Position numbers and translations under genes: made by a program. Of a stretch of 64,000 nucleotides of DNA, positions 9,082-18,726 are shown piece after piece. The notes under the pieces were generated by a model. It did no database searches. It was not told where the DNA came from and saw nothing but the letters and a program-made list of their open reading frames with translations. Position 1 is the stretch's first letter; every line of letters begins with the position of its first letter. The stretch is from JABDMH01 sp965223025 (GTDB lineage Bacteria > Bacteroidota > Bacteroidia > Chitinophagales > Saprospiraceae): contig CBDCVP010000022.1 of assembly GCA_965223025.1 (NCBI GenBank), positions 1,240,001 through 1,304,000 on the forward strand. The letters are read 5' to 3'.

Positions 9082-9742
9082 GATATTGAACGTTTTAGAT
9101 TTTGTTTGAAAAATTTTGATGATTGATTTCGTTTTACTGTCAAATCAAAGCTCAAGGTTGTCCTGATGCAATCGTTTTCTTAACATTTTCTTAACACTTT
9201 AATGAAATGCTGTTTCCCTACATTACTGATATTCAGTGCTTTATGTGAATGTGAGTCCTTACTGCACCACTCTCTAAGGCAGTGGCCCTTATTGCAAACC
9301 GATGTTTCAGCTGCTACTTGTCATTCCGAAATGACCTGAGAGAATATTGAAACATAGTTTTCATGTCTTACATAGTCATCTACAGCTGGCGATCGCCATT
9401 GCCGTAAGGTGAGCTGGTACAGCGTATGTGCAGAAGACGAATGGTCCATCAAACGATTCCTACTCAATTGCTCTGATGAGACTTAATGAGATCTACTAGA
9501 TCGCCTGCTATATATTAATATGTGTGAATAGAATCAGCCTCTTGAATAGATGGCCTAGTGAGAATCTAAGGTATTGCCTCCATTCCAGTAGTTCGTTTTT
9601 TGTACATGCCTCAGATCCATCCTACTGGAATCATACTAGGTCAAAGAAGAGATCAGCGGCAAACAGCCGAAACACCTGTTTTTGGTACTGAAAATAATAT
9701 CTTGCTAGGGCAGGACATTATTGAATCTAAATACACAGATAG
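9082..9742. other. 661-bp gene-free region with inverted repeats, upstream of the sigma factor operon
   Basis: No open reading frame is convincing. Two structures stand out: a hairpin GTCATT-CCGA-AATGAC (9320-9335) nested in a wider GTTTCA...TGAAAC pair (9304-9309 and 9348-9353), and a 10-bp inverted repeat ATTCCAGTAG / CTACTGGAAT (9582-9591, 9622-9631) about 110-150 bp before the sigma gene. The latter could be an operator or a small RNA stem. The promoters of both flanking genes must lie here. Confidence 0.4.
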
Positions 9743-10336
9743 ATGACAAGCATTTCGAATGATGCTTCTTTGATAGAAGATATAAAGCTTGGTGGCGTAA
9801 AGAGACAAAAAGCAATAGCCATGATATATCAAGATACTAAATTGAAAAATCAAGTGATCGCATTTGCTACCAACAATAGCGGTGATAGCAACGATGGCAT
9901 TGATCTCTTTCATGAAGGTATCATTGCTCTGGACGATAATATTCGCAAGAATAAATACCGGGGTGAAAGCAGTATTCAGGGATACTTGTATTCGATCTGC
10001 CGTTTCATTTGGCTCAACAAGCTCAAGAGAGGTAAACGCATGGTGTATACAGAGAATGAAGCAGAGCTGGATCAGGTTCAATACGACACTCCCGAGACAC
10101 TGTCCCTGGAAGATGAACAGAAAACTGTGTTAGACTCCTTACTAGATAGGATCGGTGACAAGTGCAAACAGATTCTGGAAATGTGGAAACTATCATATAG
10201 TATGGAAGAGATAGCCGAGAAAGTAGGATTGGGTAATGCCGGTATAGCACGTCGTCAGCGCTACAACTGCTATCAAAAGTTACTCAAGATCATAGATAAA
10301 CATCCCGAATTGAGAAATACGTTAAAATCAAGCTAG
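9743..10336 (+). CDS. RNA polymerase sigma-70 family (ECF-like) sigma factor
   Basis: Alternative sigma factor of 197 residues. A sigma-2 region is visible around 50-100 (GIDLFHEGIIALDDNI, then YLYSICRFIWLNKLKRGKR, the typical -10-binding helix). A sigma-4 region follows at about 130-185, with the helix-turn-helix YSMEEIAEKVGLGNAGIARR. Length and two-domain build fit ECF-type factors. It is the first gene of a seven-gene string and is 4 bp from the anti-sigma-like gene, so it probably directs transcription of its own operon and perhaps of the CHAT and caspase genes beyond it (inference). The downstream partner is a membrane protein, implying that an envelope signal releases the factor. Confidence 0.9.
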   Translation: MTSISNDASLIEDIKLGGVKRQKAIAMIYQDTKLKNQVIAFATNNSGDSNDGIDLFHEGIIALDDNIRKNKYRGESSIQGYLYSICRFIWLNKLKRGKRMVYTENEAELDQVQYDTPETLSLEDEQKTVLDSLLDRIGDKCKQILEMWKLSYSMEEIAEKVGLGNAGIARRQRYNCYQKLLKIIDKHPELRNTLKSS

Positions 10337-10340
10337 AAAA

Positions 10341-11078
10341 ATGATTAGTCAAGAAAACATAGATCGCATCGAAGGCTACTTAAACCACCAGCTCTCCGCT
10401 GAGGAACAGGCAGCCCTGGAAGCTCAGTTAGCTGCCGATCAGGAGTTAGCTGCGGAATTTGACAGACGCGAAACCGCGCATCTGGCTGTCGACTTCATGA
10501 TCTCAGAAAGTCTGAGATCAGAGCTTAAAACCCTGGAGGCCACCCAAAGCAAAATAGTGTCCATGGGCAGCCGACGAAGAAGGCTGTTTCCTTTGGCGAT
10601 CGCTGCTAGTATAGTGATCCTCTTAGGGGCCCTGTTTTTCATACAGACCTCGCGTACTATTGATCCATCATATATGGCTGCAGCGCACTACGAGTCACCA
10701 GATTTTACCTTCAGAAGTGAAGGTCAGGCCATGCCACAAGAGATCATTAGTGGAAGCCGCGCCATCCGAAACAAAGACTATGGTGCTGCCATCGCATCAC
10801 TCAGCAGCATATCCGATGATCAGCCTTTCGCCATACTTGCAGACTACTACCTTGGTCATGCGTACTACCTTTCCGAAGATTATAGCATGGCTCAATCAAA
10901 GTTTTCCGAGATCGCAAATTCTGGTGATTTACGCTATGCAGAAGATGCCCAGTGGTATGCCCTTTTAAGCTGCCTGGCACAGGACAAAAGCTGTCAAGTC
11001 TTACTGGATAATATCAGAAATAATGATCATCATACCTATCATGATCAAGCTATAGAAATCAATAATCAACTGAAATAA
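10341..11078 (+). CDS. Anti-sigma-factor-like membrane protein with periplasmic TPR region
   Basis: 245 residues. The N-terminus (RIEGYLNHQLSAEEQAALE... with LAADQELAAEF) is the acidic helical pattern of Bacteroidota anti-sigma factors, without a zinc HxxxCxxC motif. A basic stop signal (SRRRR) precedes one transmembrane segment at about 79-98. The periplasmic part (about 125-245) carries TPR-like helices such as DYGAAIASLSSI and ILADYYLGHAYYLSEDYSMAQSKF. It probably holds the sigma factor at the membrane and senses a protein or stress signal through the repeats. It sits 4 bp after the sigma gene, which supports translational coupling and a sigma/anti-sigma pair. Binding is inferred from context and fold, not shown. 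Confidence 0.8.
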   Translation: MISQENIDRIEGYLNHQLSAEEQAALEAQLAADQELAAEFDRRETAHLAVDFMISESLRSELKTLEATQSKIVSMGSRRRRLFPLAIAASIVILLGALFFIQTSRTIDPSYMAAAHYESPDFTFRSEGQAMPQEIISGSRAIRNKDYGAAIASLSSISDDQPFAILADYYLGHAYYLSEDYSMAQSKFSEIANSGDLRYAEDAQWYALLSCLAQDKSCQVLLDNIRNNDHHTYHDQAIEINNQLK

Positions 11079-11112
11079 AAACATTATTGCCAAACCTTCA
11101 AACCTGTCTGTG

Positions 11113-12075
11113 ATGAGAAAGAAATCAAATATCACTATCCTCATATTATTCCTACTCCTGGGCCATGCCTGGCATAGCCATGCTCAGTCTGTCAGTGAAC
11201 AACGCATCTTAGAACTGGAATTAGCCCTGATGGAGAGCCCTGATCCTGAAACCCGTGCCAGAATAATGGGAGAAATCGAAACCATCAAACGAGAGGCCAA
11301 ACAGGCACCCAGGCTGAGAAGAGATCAGGAAGTACAGTCCTTTGAAAATGACCTTAGCTACTTTCGAGGTGTGCTCGCAGAAAGCGATGAGATGGCTATC
11401 GTAGCCATGCAACACAAGAATGTGGACAAGGCCCTACATGCCTTTCTTCAGACAGACTTTATGCGTAAGTATCGAGATCTGAAGATCGAAGCAGAGAGCC
11501 TAGCGGCCACCTTCAAGGCCCAGTCAATGCAGCTCTCACCCAAGGATGTGGCCAAAGTAAAAGTAGCCTATACCCACGTCGCTGACCAGTTCAACCGTTT
11601 TCTGGTAGAAATCAAGAGGGACTTTATGGACCGTAAAAAGCTGAAGGACATCAGAAATAGAAAGGAATGGTATGCCAACTCCCTTCAGTTTCAGCTGCGT
11701 GAACTTCAGGATAGTTATTCGCAGGATTTCGAGCGTGTGGTAGCTGAAGTATCTGGAAGCGATATGTATGCCATGCCCATAGCTAGCATCCTGGCTCTGG
11801 TAAAGCTGGCAAAGGATTTTACCGAATACTTGGTAAGAGCACACTATGAAGCAAGACGGGTGAAGGAGGAGCATCTAAATCAGTTTTTACTAGAACCCTA
11901 TAGCTTCAGAAGCTGGTTTGAGATCGAAATGCTGGAAGCAAATATCTACAATGATTTTGAGGGTCCCAACAATATGTATTCCGAGCAGGATGAGCCTCTT
12001 GAAGAGGATATGAATCCCTTTGAGGATGAGGAGGTAGATGCCCCAAGCCTGTCCCGAAAAAGATCTTTGCAATAA
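11113..12075 (+). CDS. Exported helical protein, function unknown
   Basis: 320 residues from the ATG at 11113 (a GTG at 11110 is directly adjacent). A signal peptide (about 1-25, ending HAWHSHAQ) is followed by an almost wholly alpha-helical, charged body with likely coiled coils (e.g. ILELELALMESPD, ARIMGEIETIKREAK). The C-terminal tail is very acidic (EQDEPLEEDMNPFEDEEVD). No known domain is recognised. Third gene of the sigma-factor string, 34 bp after the anti-sigma gene; its export and position suggest a periplasmic component of the same apparatus. An alternative is that it forms a structural partner of the next, also coiled-coil, protein. Confidence 0.7.
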   Translation: MRKKSNITILILFLLLGHAWHSHAQSVSEQRILELELALMESPDPETRARIMGEIETIKREAKQAPRLRRDQEVQSFENDLSYFRGVLAESDEMAIVAMQHKNVDKALHAFLQTDFMRKYRDLKIEAESLAATFKAQSMQLSPKDVAKVKVAYTHVADQFNRFLVEIKRDFMDRKKLKDIRNRKEWYANSLQFQLRELQDSYSQDFERVVAEVSGSDMYAMPIASILALVKLAKDFTEYLVRAHYEARRVKEEHLNQFLLEPYSFRSWFEIEMLEANIYNDFEGPNNMYSEQDEPLEEDMNPFEDEEVDAPSLSRKRSLQ

Positions 12076-12247
12076 CTTGTATGACTCCTAGGTTCATTTT
12101 TTAAAAGGGTTCTAAGAACTTTGGTGCACACAAATAAGTCCCATACTTTAGAAAAAAGTGAGCATCTTTGAATACAGCGGAACCCTCTGTGGAGATAGAA
12201 CCTTTTGCAGTAATCTTGTATCACAGCTTAATCTAAATCATCCAACA

Positions 12248-13342
12248 ATGCATCTTCGCAACCTGTTTTTCTGTCTGGCATTTGTCATACCCCTGAGTGG
12301 TGTTGCACAGGTACTCGATGCCATCGACGTCCACATCAACATCCGTGAAAAAACAGCTGATCAAACTGAAGCTCTTGCGGAGGCTAAATTAGAAATATCA
12401 GATGTGGGTCAGGTTCAAACCGACAAAGATGGCAGCTATAGTTTCACTTATCCTGTGCGCAACGAGGTCGATCCAGTCATAGCTATATCGCTCCTGTCAG
12501 ACAAACACAAGATGCTAAAACCGATAGATGGATCCGTTCAGCTAGACGCCACTAAGGAGGAGATGTTTATTGAATTTCTCGTGGTGAATATGAATGAGGA
12601 AAATCCAGCATTCAAACGCAGGATTGCTGACTTGGAGAAGAAAATGACCCGCCTTAAGTCAAAAAATAGCCTGACCCTTCGACAGTTGAATGCCCTCAAT
12701 AGTACGCTGATCGATACGATCCTTTACTTCGAAGCCAACCGGGAGGCCCTCGAAAACCAAATTGCTGACTATGAAACACTAACCGAAGATCAGCGTGCCG
12801 AAATCGAGACCTTACGATCATCGGTTGGAAATCTTGAGGCACAGGTAGATCAGCTCACCATTGAACTGGAAAATGCCCTGGAAGAAAAATACCTGCGTCA
12901 AAACGAATACTTTAAGAATATTTCTTCTAATCTGTTGGCCTATCTTCGCAAAGCCAAAGACTTGAGAGATCATTTGCCTTTTATTGCCGATTACTATAAT
13001 TCTTCAGGATATGAAAACTTCGGCAAAGACATCGAAGGATATAACAAGATTTGGGAAGAAATTGACAACAACAGGTTATCTTATCTGGAAGGTGTAGGTA
13101 GATACTGGGAAGCAAAAAAAGTAGAAAATGAATTGGCAGAGGTTTTCTCTTTCCTTGTGAAAGGTATCCACCAGAATCAAATACTGAGCGTAATAAACGA
13201 AATCAACCAGGAACTGCATAAGCGAAAGCCGCGTAAGGCTCAGAAAATCGCCACGTTCTCACACGAGGATATGACGGTGAATATTCGGGCCCTGGAAAAA
13301 CAAATAAATAGAACACTCGCTCAAATGCGAAGATCCATTTAA
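12248..13342 (+). CDS. Exported protein with N-terminal beta domain and long coiled coil
   Basis: 364 residues from the ATG at 12248, which starts a proper signal peptide (MHLRNLFFCLAFVIPLSGVAQ); a longer reading from 12158 would put 30 unlikely residues ahead of it. Residues about 24-115 look like a carboxypeptidase-regulatory-type beta sandwich (AKLEISDVGQVQTDKDGSYSF). Residues about 120-230 form a heptad-rich coiled coil (RIADLEKKMTRLKSKN; IETLRSSVGNLEAQVDQLTIELENA is within it). The C-terminal third is helical and basic. No catalytic motif. The 172-bp gap before it, with a CATCTTTG at about 12169, may hold an internal promoter. Probably a periplasmic or peptidoglycan-spanning part of the locus. 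Confidence 0.7.
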   Translation: MHLRNLFFCLAFVIPLSGVAQVLDAIDVHINIREKTADQTEALAEAKLEISDVGQVQTDKDGSYSFTYPVRNEVDPVIAISLLSDKHKMLKPIDGSVQLDATKEEMFIEFLVVNMNEENPAFKRRIADLEKKMTRLKSKNSLTLRQLNALNSTLIDTILYFEANREALENQIADYETLTEDQRAEIETLRSSVGNLEAQVDQLTIELENALEEKYLRQNEYFKNISSNLLAYLRKAKDLRDHLPFIADYYNSSGYENFGKDIEGYNKIWEEIDNNRLSYLEGVGRYWEAKKVENELAEVFSFLVKGIHQNQILSVINEINQELHKRKPRKAQKIATFSHEDMTVNIRALEKQINRTLAQMRRSI

Positions 13343-13380
13343 AGAATCACTTATAATCTTGCATAAACCAAACCGAAATC

Positions 13381-14316
13381 ATGATACGATTTTCCTACAA
13401 CCCCTTGATGATCATTGCTGTGATCTTTGCAGCCTACGGTTGCAATCCCGACTGCGATTCTGTGATCAATATGTCGGTGACCATTGCCTCTTCTGATGCC
13501 ATCTTGGCAGATCGTGAAAATCAAATCCTGTTGCGATCTTCACCGCCAAATTTTCTAGAGGGACGTAGTGTTTTTATCGATGGCCCCACCAGAAATGCAC
13601 GCAGAGTAAAGATCGAAAAAGAAAATACTCGTTTTGATACCACCCTAAATGGATTGATCGTCACCATTCCTGAATCTTTTTCCGAAGTGGGTACCCCGTC
13701 TATTTATGTGGATGATCCAGATTGTTCATCAGACGTACTGCGCGTACAAGAACCCTTGCAAATCAGGACCGAGGATTTTTTCTTTTTTAGCGATGTATTT
13801 GTGGTTCCACCCATTCCTATAGTAATCATTCCTACTCCAGCTGTCGCGCCCCCAGCCAACATCACCAATGCCTGGGTGACCCCTTATTCCCGTGATTATT
13901 GTATTTGGTTTGTCCCTGAATTGAACGGAGATGTTGAACTCCCAGAATTGCGACCTTGGAAAAAGGATGATGTAGATAATGGCCTTCGAAAAGGCAGTCA
14001 TGAATTTGTAGTATGTGACGCTGCTGAGAGTCATCACACCGCTGATCACAATCCCGTTTCGGGATTTGTGGACAAAGAAGCCAATATGATCGAAATTAAG
14101 ATCGATCGCACGGACAAGGACCTAGGTGTAGAGCGCTTTAGTGGTATGTTCATCGATCCAGAACAGCTCCCGGACACCGAAGAATGGCGCCATGGTTTTG
14201 CAGGCTGTGGCAGTCCAGTCAGCGATATTGAATTGGTAGACTTTATGCTGCTCACCTCACACAGCACAGGTGCCCAGCTGATGATGATAAAAATAAATCC
14301 AAAGAAGGTACGCTAG
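13381..14316 (+). CDS. Lipoprotein, function unknown
   Basis: 311 residues. Signal peptide ends in a lipobox (AAYGC, Cys21 by count), so it is lipid-anchored in the periplasm or on the outer membrane. After it, CNPDCDS and further cysteines (DDPDCSS, RDYC, FVVCDA, FAGCGS) could form disulfides. The N-terminal half resembles an Ig-like or IPT-type sandwich; a proline-rich hinge (VVPPIPIVIIPTPAVAPP) separates it from the C-terminal half. No enzymatic motif recognised. Fifth gene of the sigma-led string, 38 bp after the coiled-coil gene and 7 bp before the next, so co-transcription is likely. Confidence 0.7.
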   Translation: MIRFSYNPLMIIAVIFAAYGCNPDCDSVINMSVTIASSDAILADRENQILLRSSPPNFLEGRSVFIDGPTRNARRVKIEKENTRFDTTLNGLIVTIPESFSEVGTPSIYVDDPDCSSDVLRVQEPLQIRTEDFFFFSDVFVVPPIPIVIIPTPAVAPPANITNAWVTPYSRDYCIWFVPELNGDVELPELRPWKKDDVDNGLRKGSHEFVVCDAAESHHTADHNPVSGFVDKEANMIEIKIDRTDKDLGVERFSGMFIDPEQLPDTEEWRHGFAGCGSPVSDIELVDFMLLTSHSTGAQLMMIKINPKKVR

Positions 14317-14323
14317 GTCAATC

Positions 14324-14791
14324 ATGCAAGCTCACCAAAAGAGACTTTTCTGGCTACTCTTTTTGCTGCTCCTCGTGCTGGCAGCACCATGGCTGATATC
14401 AACCTTCCTAAGTGACAACGAAAGCCAATGGACAGGATCCTGGACCGTCTATTATTTTTATGAAAACGACTCGTCTTTGCTTTACACAGGCACTATGACC
14501 ATAGCAGAAAATGACAGTATGCTGGTGCACTTGAAAATCAAACCTCCAAAAAGCAGTCGCTTCGAAAGCATCGTTGCTAATGTCTCTGATCACACAGCCG
14601 GTATGTTAGAGGGTAAAATAATACACCGACGCTATAAGATCGATGGTGGTCATCCTACAGAGATTTTTAATTGGCAGTTGGATCAAATAGACCGATTCAG
14701 AGGCAGCGGTCAATGCCTACAATTTTGTGCTGAAGGTACGGAAGATTTGGCCATCACCTGGTTTGGTGAAAGAAACCAGCAACCCCTTTAA
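14324..14791 (+). CDS. Small membrane-anchored protein, function unknown
   Basis: 155 residues. One N-terminal hydrophobic helix (about 8-27, FWLLFLLLLVLAAPWLISTF), uncleaved by appearance, followed by a ~125-residue beta-rich extracytoplasmic domain starting WTGSWTVYYFYENDSS. WxGxW-type starts are common in lipocalin-like or DUF-type beta domains, but no family can be named. 7 bp after the lipoprotein gene and 12 bp before the barrel gene. Its role in the locus is inferred only from linkage. Confidence 0.65.
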   Translation: MQAHQKRLFWLLFLLLLVLAAPWLISTFLSDNESQWTGSWTVYYFYENDSSLLYTGTMTIAENDSMLVHLKIKPPKSSRFESIVANVSDHTAGMLEGKIIHRRYKIDGGHPTEIFNWQLDQIDRFRGSGQCLQFCAEGTEDLAITWFGERNQQPL

Positions 14792-14803
14792 TTAAAAAAT
14801 AAA

Positions 14804-15811
14804 ATGAAATACTACTTTTCCATTGTGGCCTTGATCTGTTTTCAACAGTTGTTTCTTACTGGCCATATTCAGGCACAAAAATTCAAATATTCCATCCCCG
14901 GTCTGGATACTATCCAGAGCAGTTTTATTGTAGGTGGAGGAGCATCTGCCGTACTGAGAAGTGGAGAGGCAGAAATTATTTCCAGCAACACGCTGGCATC
15001 TTATTGGATTGCCTTTCATGCCAACGGTGAAAACTCACCCGTCTTAGATCGACTTAGAAATACACAATTTACTTCTGATAATACGGCATTTTATAGTGTC
15101 TCACCCACTGGCAGAGTGGATATTGGACTTCAACTGCGGTACGCCAGGGTGAGATTGGACAATGCCGCTAGCAGCTCCATGCTTAAAGTATTTGAGGGGA
15201 AAGATAAGCGCACTTCTCAATCCACTGCGCCTTTTGATGATGTAGTGAAGTTAGATCAATCATATGGAAGATTGGCAAATGTTGGATTGCGCTTCCGGTT
15301 CAAGCCGATTATAAAAAGCCCTGAACTCGTGATCAACGGTGGGTATACTATTGCTACCGTAAAAAACAAGGCAGAACAAAAACAACTGAATGCTGATCGT
15401 GATATGTTTGACCTGGGAGCGACCTACTATCAAAATATCTCAAACAACGTATATTATTTTTTTGGTGCGTCCATCCGAACATTTCTCCCTAGCAGTGTAA
15501 CTAACGAATCATTATTTAATACCAATGTCAATTTCTTCCTAATTCAACGCAGCAAGAATAAAAAATTCACTTTCTATCCTGGTATATCCTATAGTTTGAG
15601 TTTTAAGCCCGCTACATACGATGATAATCCACTAATTAGGACAGCTGACTTTCTCTTCGCCATCGGTGGTGTGCAATATGCGATCAATAACGATTACAAT
15701 ATTTTTGCCACGGCAGGATTTCCACTCATTGTCAACATCACGCAACCACAGCAGGAAATTGTACGTGAATCATATTCGCTCCTTTCCCTGGGTTTCCGAG
15801 TGGGCATTTGA
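14804..15811 (+). CDS. Probable outer-membrane beta-barrel protein
   Basis: 335 residues, signal peptide about 1-25 (ending GHIQAQ). The body shows alternating hydrophobic/polar strands (GRVDIGLQLRYARVRLD, VYYFFGASIRTFLP, FTFYPGISYSLSFKP) and ends in a short strand SLLSLGFRVGI, as expected for an outer-membrane barrel whose last strand is recognised by Bam. No plug or TonB box is seen. It is the last gene of the seven-gene string and converges on the CHAT gene, with 68 bp and no clear terminator between. It may be the outer-membrane port or anchor of the apparatus (inference). Confidence 0.7.
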   Translation: MKYYFSIVALICFQQLFLTGHIQAQKFKYSIPGLDTIQSSFIVGGGASAVLRSGEAEIISSNTLASYWIAFHANGENSPVLDRLRNTQFTSDNTAFYSVSPTGRVDIGLQLRYARVRLDNAASSSMLKVFEGKDKRTSQSTAPFDDVVKLDQSYGRLANVGLRFRFKPIIKSPELVINGGYTIATVKNKAEQKQLNADRDMFDLGATYYQNISNNVYYFFGASIRTFLPSSVTNESLFNTNVNFFLIQRSKNKKFTFYPGISYSLSFKPATYDDNPLIRTADFLFAIGGVQYAINNDYNIFATAGFPLIVNITQPQQEIVRESYSLLSLGFRVGI

Positions 15812-15879
15812 GCATAGGTGTTCATGTTTGAATTGTGCTCTCACGATCGTCGAGACCGCCGAACAACAAGTTCACCACT

Positions 15880-18714
15880 TTAGGTGCTGAACCAATGCTT
15901 AGTGCGAAAACGCCTTACGAGAATATAACACAGCAGCATCACCAAAAAAAACGCACCCAAGGCCTGTGGCCACCACCCATTTTGGAGCTCGATAGCATCC
16001 ATATTACCAATGGTCATGAACGATGCCCAAAAGAACGGATGTGCGTAATAATGTGAGCTTCTTTCCATAAACGAAAGGCTCGCTCTTTGCAGAGCTTGGT
16101 CCTTTCCGTAACCCTGTTTAAGATTATCAAATACATGGCCAACGAGCACCTTCGTTGTCTTATCGTTGATATTCCATCGCGTTGCCAGGAGGCTCTTTGC
16201 ACCAGCAAAAGAAAAACTTCTTGCAACACTGATAATGCCTTCACCTTCATACAGTCGACCTGTGGCGGTTTCACAAGCACTAAGTACGACCAGATCAGCT
16301 CTGCTCGTCAAGCTATAGATCTCCCTAACGTACAGCAACGATGGCTCGATTGAGTCTTTATTAGGGTGGCTAAAGGCTATGTAGGAATAGTCGTCCTGTG
16401 TACTATTGGCAAGAGCATGTGTGGCCAGATGAACGATCTGATACTTGTCCAATTGTTCAACAAAGGCTTTCCGGGTAGCAGCCCGGTTGATCAAAACATC
16501 GCCTCCTAGGGTTTCTTGTGCGGCATTTACCTCACCCACATTATGGACCAAGGGCAATAGTCCGACGGAACTCTGCTCATAGAATTCCGGTGCAAAACCC
16601 AGGTACGACTTCAGGCGCTGACTGTGCGCACGCTCCTTCATTTCCTGAAATGCTCGAACCGAATAGTTGTAACTGATGGCATGATTCTTAATAAGGTATG
16701 GATAATCTCTAAAGTGCTCAATACTGTCGACCCTGGTTGTTAGCAAAGCTTCAAATGGGACAAAGCCCAACAGTCCATCTGGGATGATGATCAAATCTCT
16801 CTTTAATATATGACCGAGCGGTGAGATCAAAGCTGTGTGAAGGCTGTTGGCAGCAGAGATATAACTCTCCACATTGGTTCTTATGTGCTCGGTAGGAACT
16901 CGATGATAATCCAGAATGGCTTCGTAGAGTAGCAAGACCACTTCTGAAAAAGTGTCGTCTATCCCGATCCTTTTTACCTGAAAATCACTCTCATTAACAA
17001 CAAAAATCCAAAGGAACTGGCCACCGAGGAAGTAAGAAATCAATGATTGATCATTTTTAATCAGGTGTCTTTGGATATAAGCTATCGTGGGGGGAACAGT
17101 CTCGTAACGCAATTGGTGATATGCGGGAAACTCCTCTGCCAGGTCGAATATTTGTTGAGCCAGGGCTCGTCTGGAAAACAAGATCTCATGAGACAAGGAA
17201 TCCAACTTCGGCCTCTGGTTGCCACCGGCAGCAACCGATACTAAAAAACGCTCCGTCTCAAATTGGCCGATTTCCATTTCCAATGCCTTTATGGAATCCA
17301 TCTTAGTGGAGGGAATAGGCAAGAACGCATTAGCTTTTGATCTTTGTAGAGCCTCCAGCAATAAGATCCCTTTACTTTTTTCCACATACTTGAAAGCTGT
17401 GTGTAAATACTGCTCTTCACTGGTGATCTCGTATAGGGTAAATAATAGTTGGAGTGCTTCGTCATATATGTGATGGTTGATGGCCAGCAGCTCCTTTTTG
17501 GATTGCGATGAATCATACATCGATCTGAGATAATCAAACAACAAGTCGATCTGAGCGTACGTGTCCGCTGCCCTTCGGGGCCAAATGAAATCTTGATGTT
17601 TCTCAAACATCATTTGCTGCAATTCAGCCCGGCGATAAAGCATAAACAGCAGAACGCGATGATCGTGGACTTGCAAGAAGTGGGGATCTGTATCCGGGTC
17701 ATATGCCAATGCAAGACCACAAGAATCGAAATAAAGTAGGGCGGATGCAAGACTTCCTTGAGCCATCTCATTCATCCCGAGGTTGAAGTAGGTCTCAGCC
17801 ACGTCTGGGTGTTGCAAACCATATCTGGGCATGCTCAGTGCCAGTGCCTGCCGATAATGATGCCTGGCCTCCTCAAAACGTCCCATCTGCTTCAGAACGT
17901 TTCCCAAATTATTGATACACAGAGCTCGTGCAAGTGTATCAGACTGAAAGAGGGGAAGTGCTTTCCTGTACATCTTTATGGCCTCCTGCCAGCTCAATGA
18001 ATCGCTGTATACATTGCCCAGATTCAGGTAAACATCGGCCAGCCGAAGATCATCTCCCTGCTCAGTATATATCTGTCGCGCTTGCATCAGCATCTCCAGT
18101 GCAGGCCGGAGTTTTCCCATATCCTGGTAGCATAAGGCCAGGTTGTTGAGACTCTGCGCGTACTTGGTACGATTGACAGAAGGTAGATTGCGTCGCAGAC
18201 TTAGTGCTTCTTGATGATATTCCTGTGCCAATGCAAAATCACCGATGTGCAGATAGGCAATTCCCAGATTATTTAGGACATCGCTTACTTTTTCGTGTTG
18301 GTGTCCCCAAGTTGCTAGGCGCAACGCCAGAGCTGTGTCAAGATGGATGATCGCTGACTGATATTCTTTGACGGTGAGGAAGTAGTTACCGAGCTTCTGA
18401 TGGGCATTTCCCAGAAGTATGGCGTGATCGCTGCTCATCGCTCTAGCCCTTTGATACTGCTGACGAGCACCATCAAAGTCAGCCATCTCCAAAAGGCAAT
18501 CACCGATGATCTGATGTGCCAAAATGATGTTGGAGTCACGTTGCGGAGAGGATTCGAGATAGATCTTTGCCATCTCAAGGGCATCCGACCAAATACGACT
18601 TGCATGCATCTGCTGCACTCGCTGGAACATCGAATCTTGAGATTGCTCATTTTGGGATATGACTCCCGGTACTCCGAGGCCGAATAGCAGGAAGCAGGCG
18701 AAGGTCCATCGCAT
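15880..18714 (-). CDS. Exported TPR-CHAT domain protein with intact catalytic pair
   Basis: 944 residues. Signal peptide about 1-20, then about ten TPR units to roughly 420 (e.g. SDVLNNLGIAYLHIGDFALAQEYHQEALSLRR is one repeat with the normal 34-spacing), a helical connector, and a CHAT domain about 600-890. CHAT is a caspase-fold protease domain; its catalytic His766 (VHLATHA) and Cys814 (LSACETATG) are both present, as is the GAKSLLATRW strand. A transmembrane helix at about 917-933 and a short basic tail RRFRTKHW anchor it, leaving CHAT outside the cytoplasm. It probably cleaves a partner upon a signal sensed by the TPRs. Its upstream region is shared, divergently, with the caspase gene. 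Confidence 0.9.
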   Translation of the reverse strand: MRWTFACFLLFGLGVPGVISQNEQSQDSMFQRVQQMHASRIWSDALEMAKIYLESSPQRDSNIILAHQIIGDCLLEMADFDGARQQYQRARAMSSDHAILLGNAHQKLGNYFLTVKEYQSAIIHLDTALALRLATWGHQHEKVSDVLNNLGIAYLHIGDFALAQEYHQEALSLRRNLPSVNRTKYAQSLNNLALCYQDMGKLRPALEMLMQARQIYTEQGDDLRLADVYLNLGNVYSDSLSWQEAIKMYRKALPLFQSDTLARALCINNLGNVLKQMGRFEEARHHYRQALALSMPRYGLQHPDVAETYFNLGMNEMAQGSLASALLYFDSCGLALAYDPDTDPHFLQVHDHRVLLFMLYRRAELQQMMFEKHQDFIWPRRAADTYAQIDLLFDYLRSMYDSSQSKKELLAINHHIYDEALQLLFTLYEITSEEQYLHTAFKYVEKSKGILLLEALQRSKANAFLPIPSTKMDSIKALEMEIGQFETERFLVSVAAGGNQRPKLDSLSHEILFSRRALAQQIFDLAEEFPAYHQLRYETVPPTIAYIQRHLIKNDQSLISYFLGGQFLWIFVVNESDFQVKRIGIDDTFSEVVLLLYEAILDYHRVPTEHIRTNVESYISAANSLHTALISPLGHILKRDLIIIPDGLLGFVPFEALLTTRVDSIEHFRDYPYLIKNHAISYNYSVRAFQEMKERAHSQRLKSYLGFAPEFYEQSSVGLLPLVHNVGEVNAAQETLGGDVLINRAATRKAFVEQLDKYQIVHLATHALANSTQDDYSYIAFSHPNKDSIEPSLLYVREIYSLTSRADLVVLSACETATGRLYEGEGIISVARSFSFAGAKSLLATRWNINDKTTKVLVGHVFDNLKQGYGKDQALQRASLSFMERSSHYYAHPFFWASFMTIGNMDAIELQNGWWPQALGAFFLVMLLCYILVRRFRTKHWFST

Positions 18715-18726
18715 AAAAAAGTTTTA

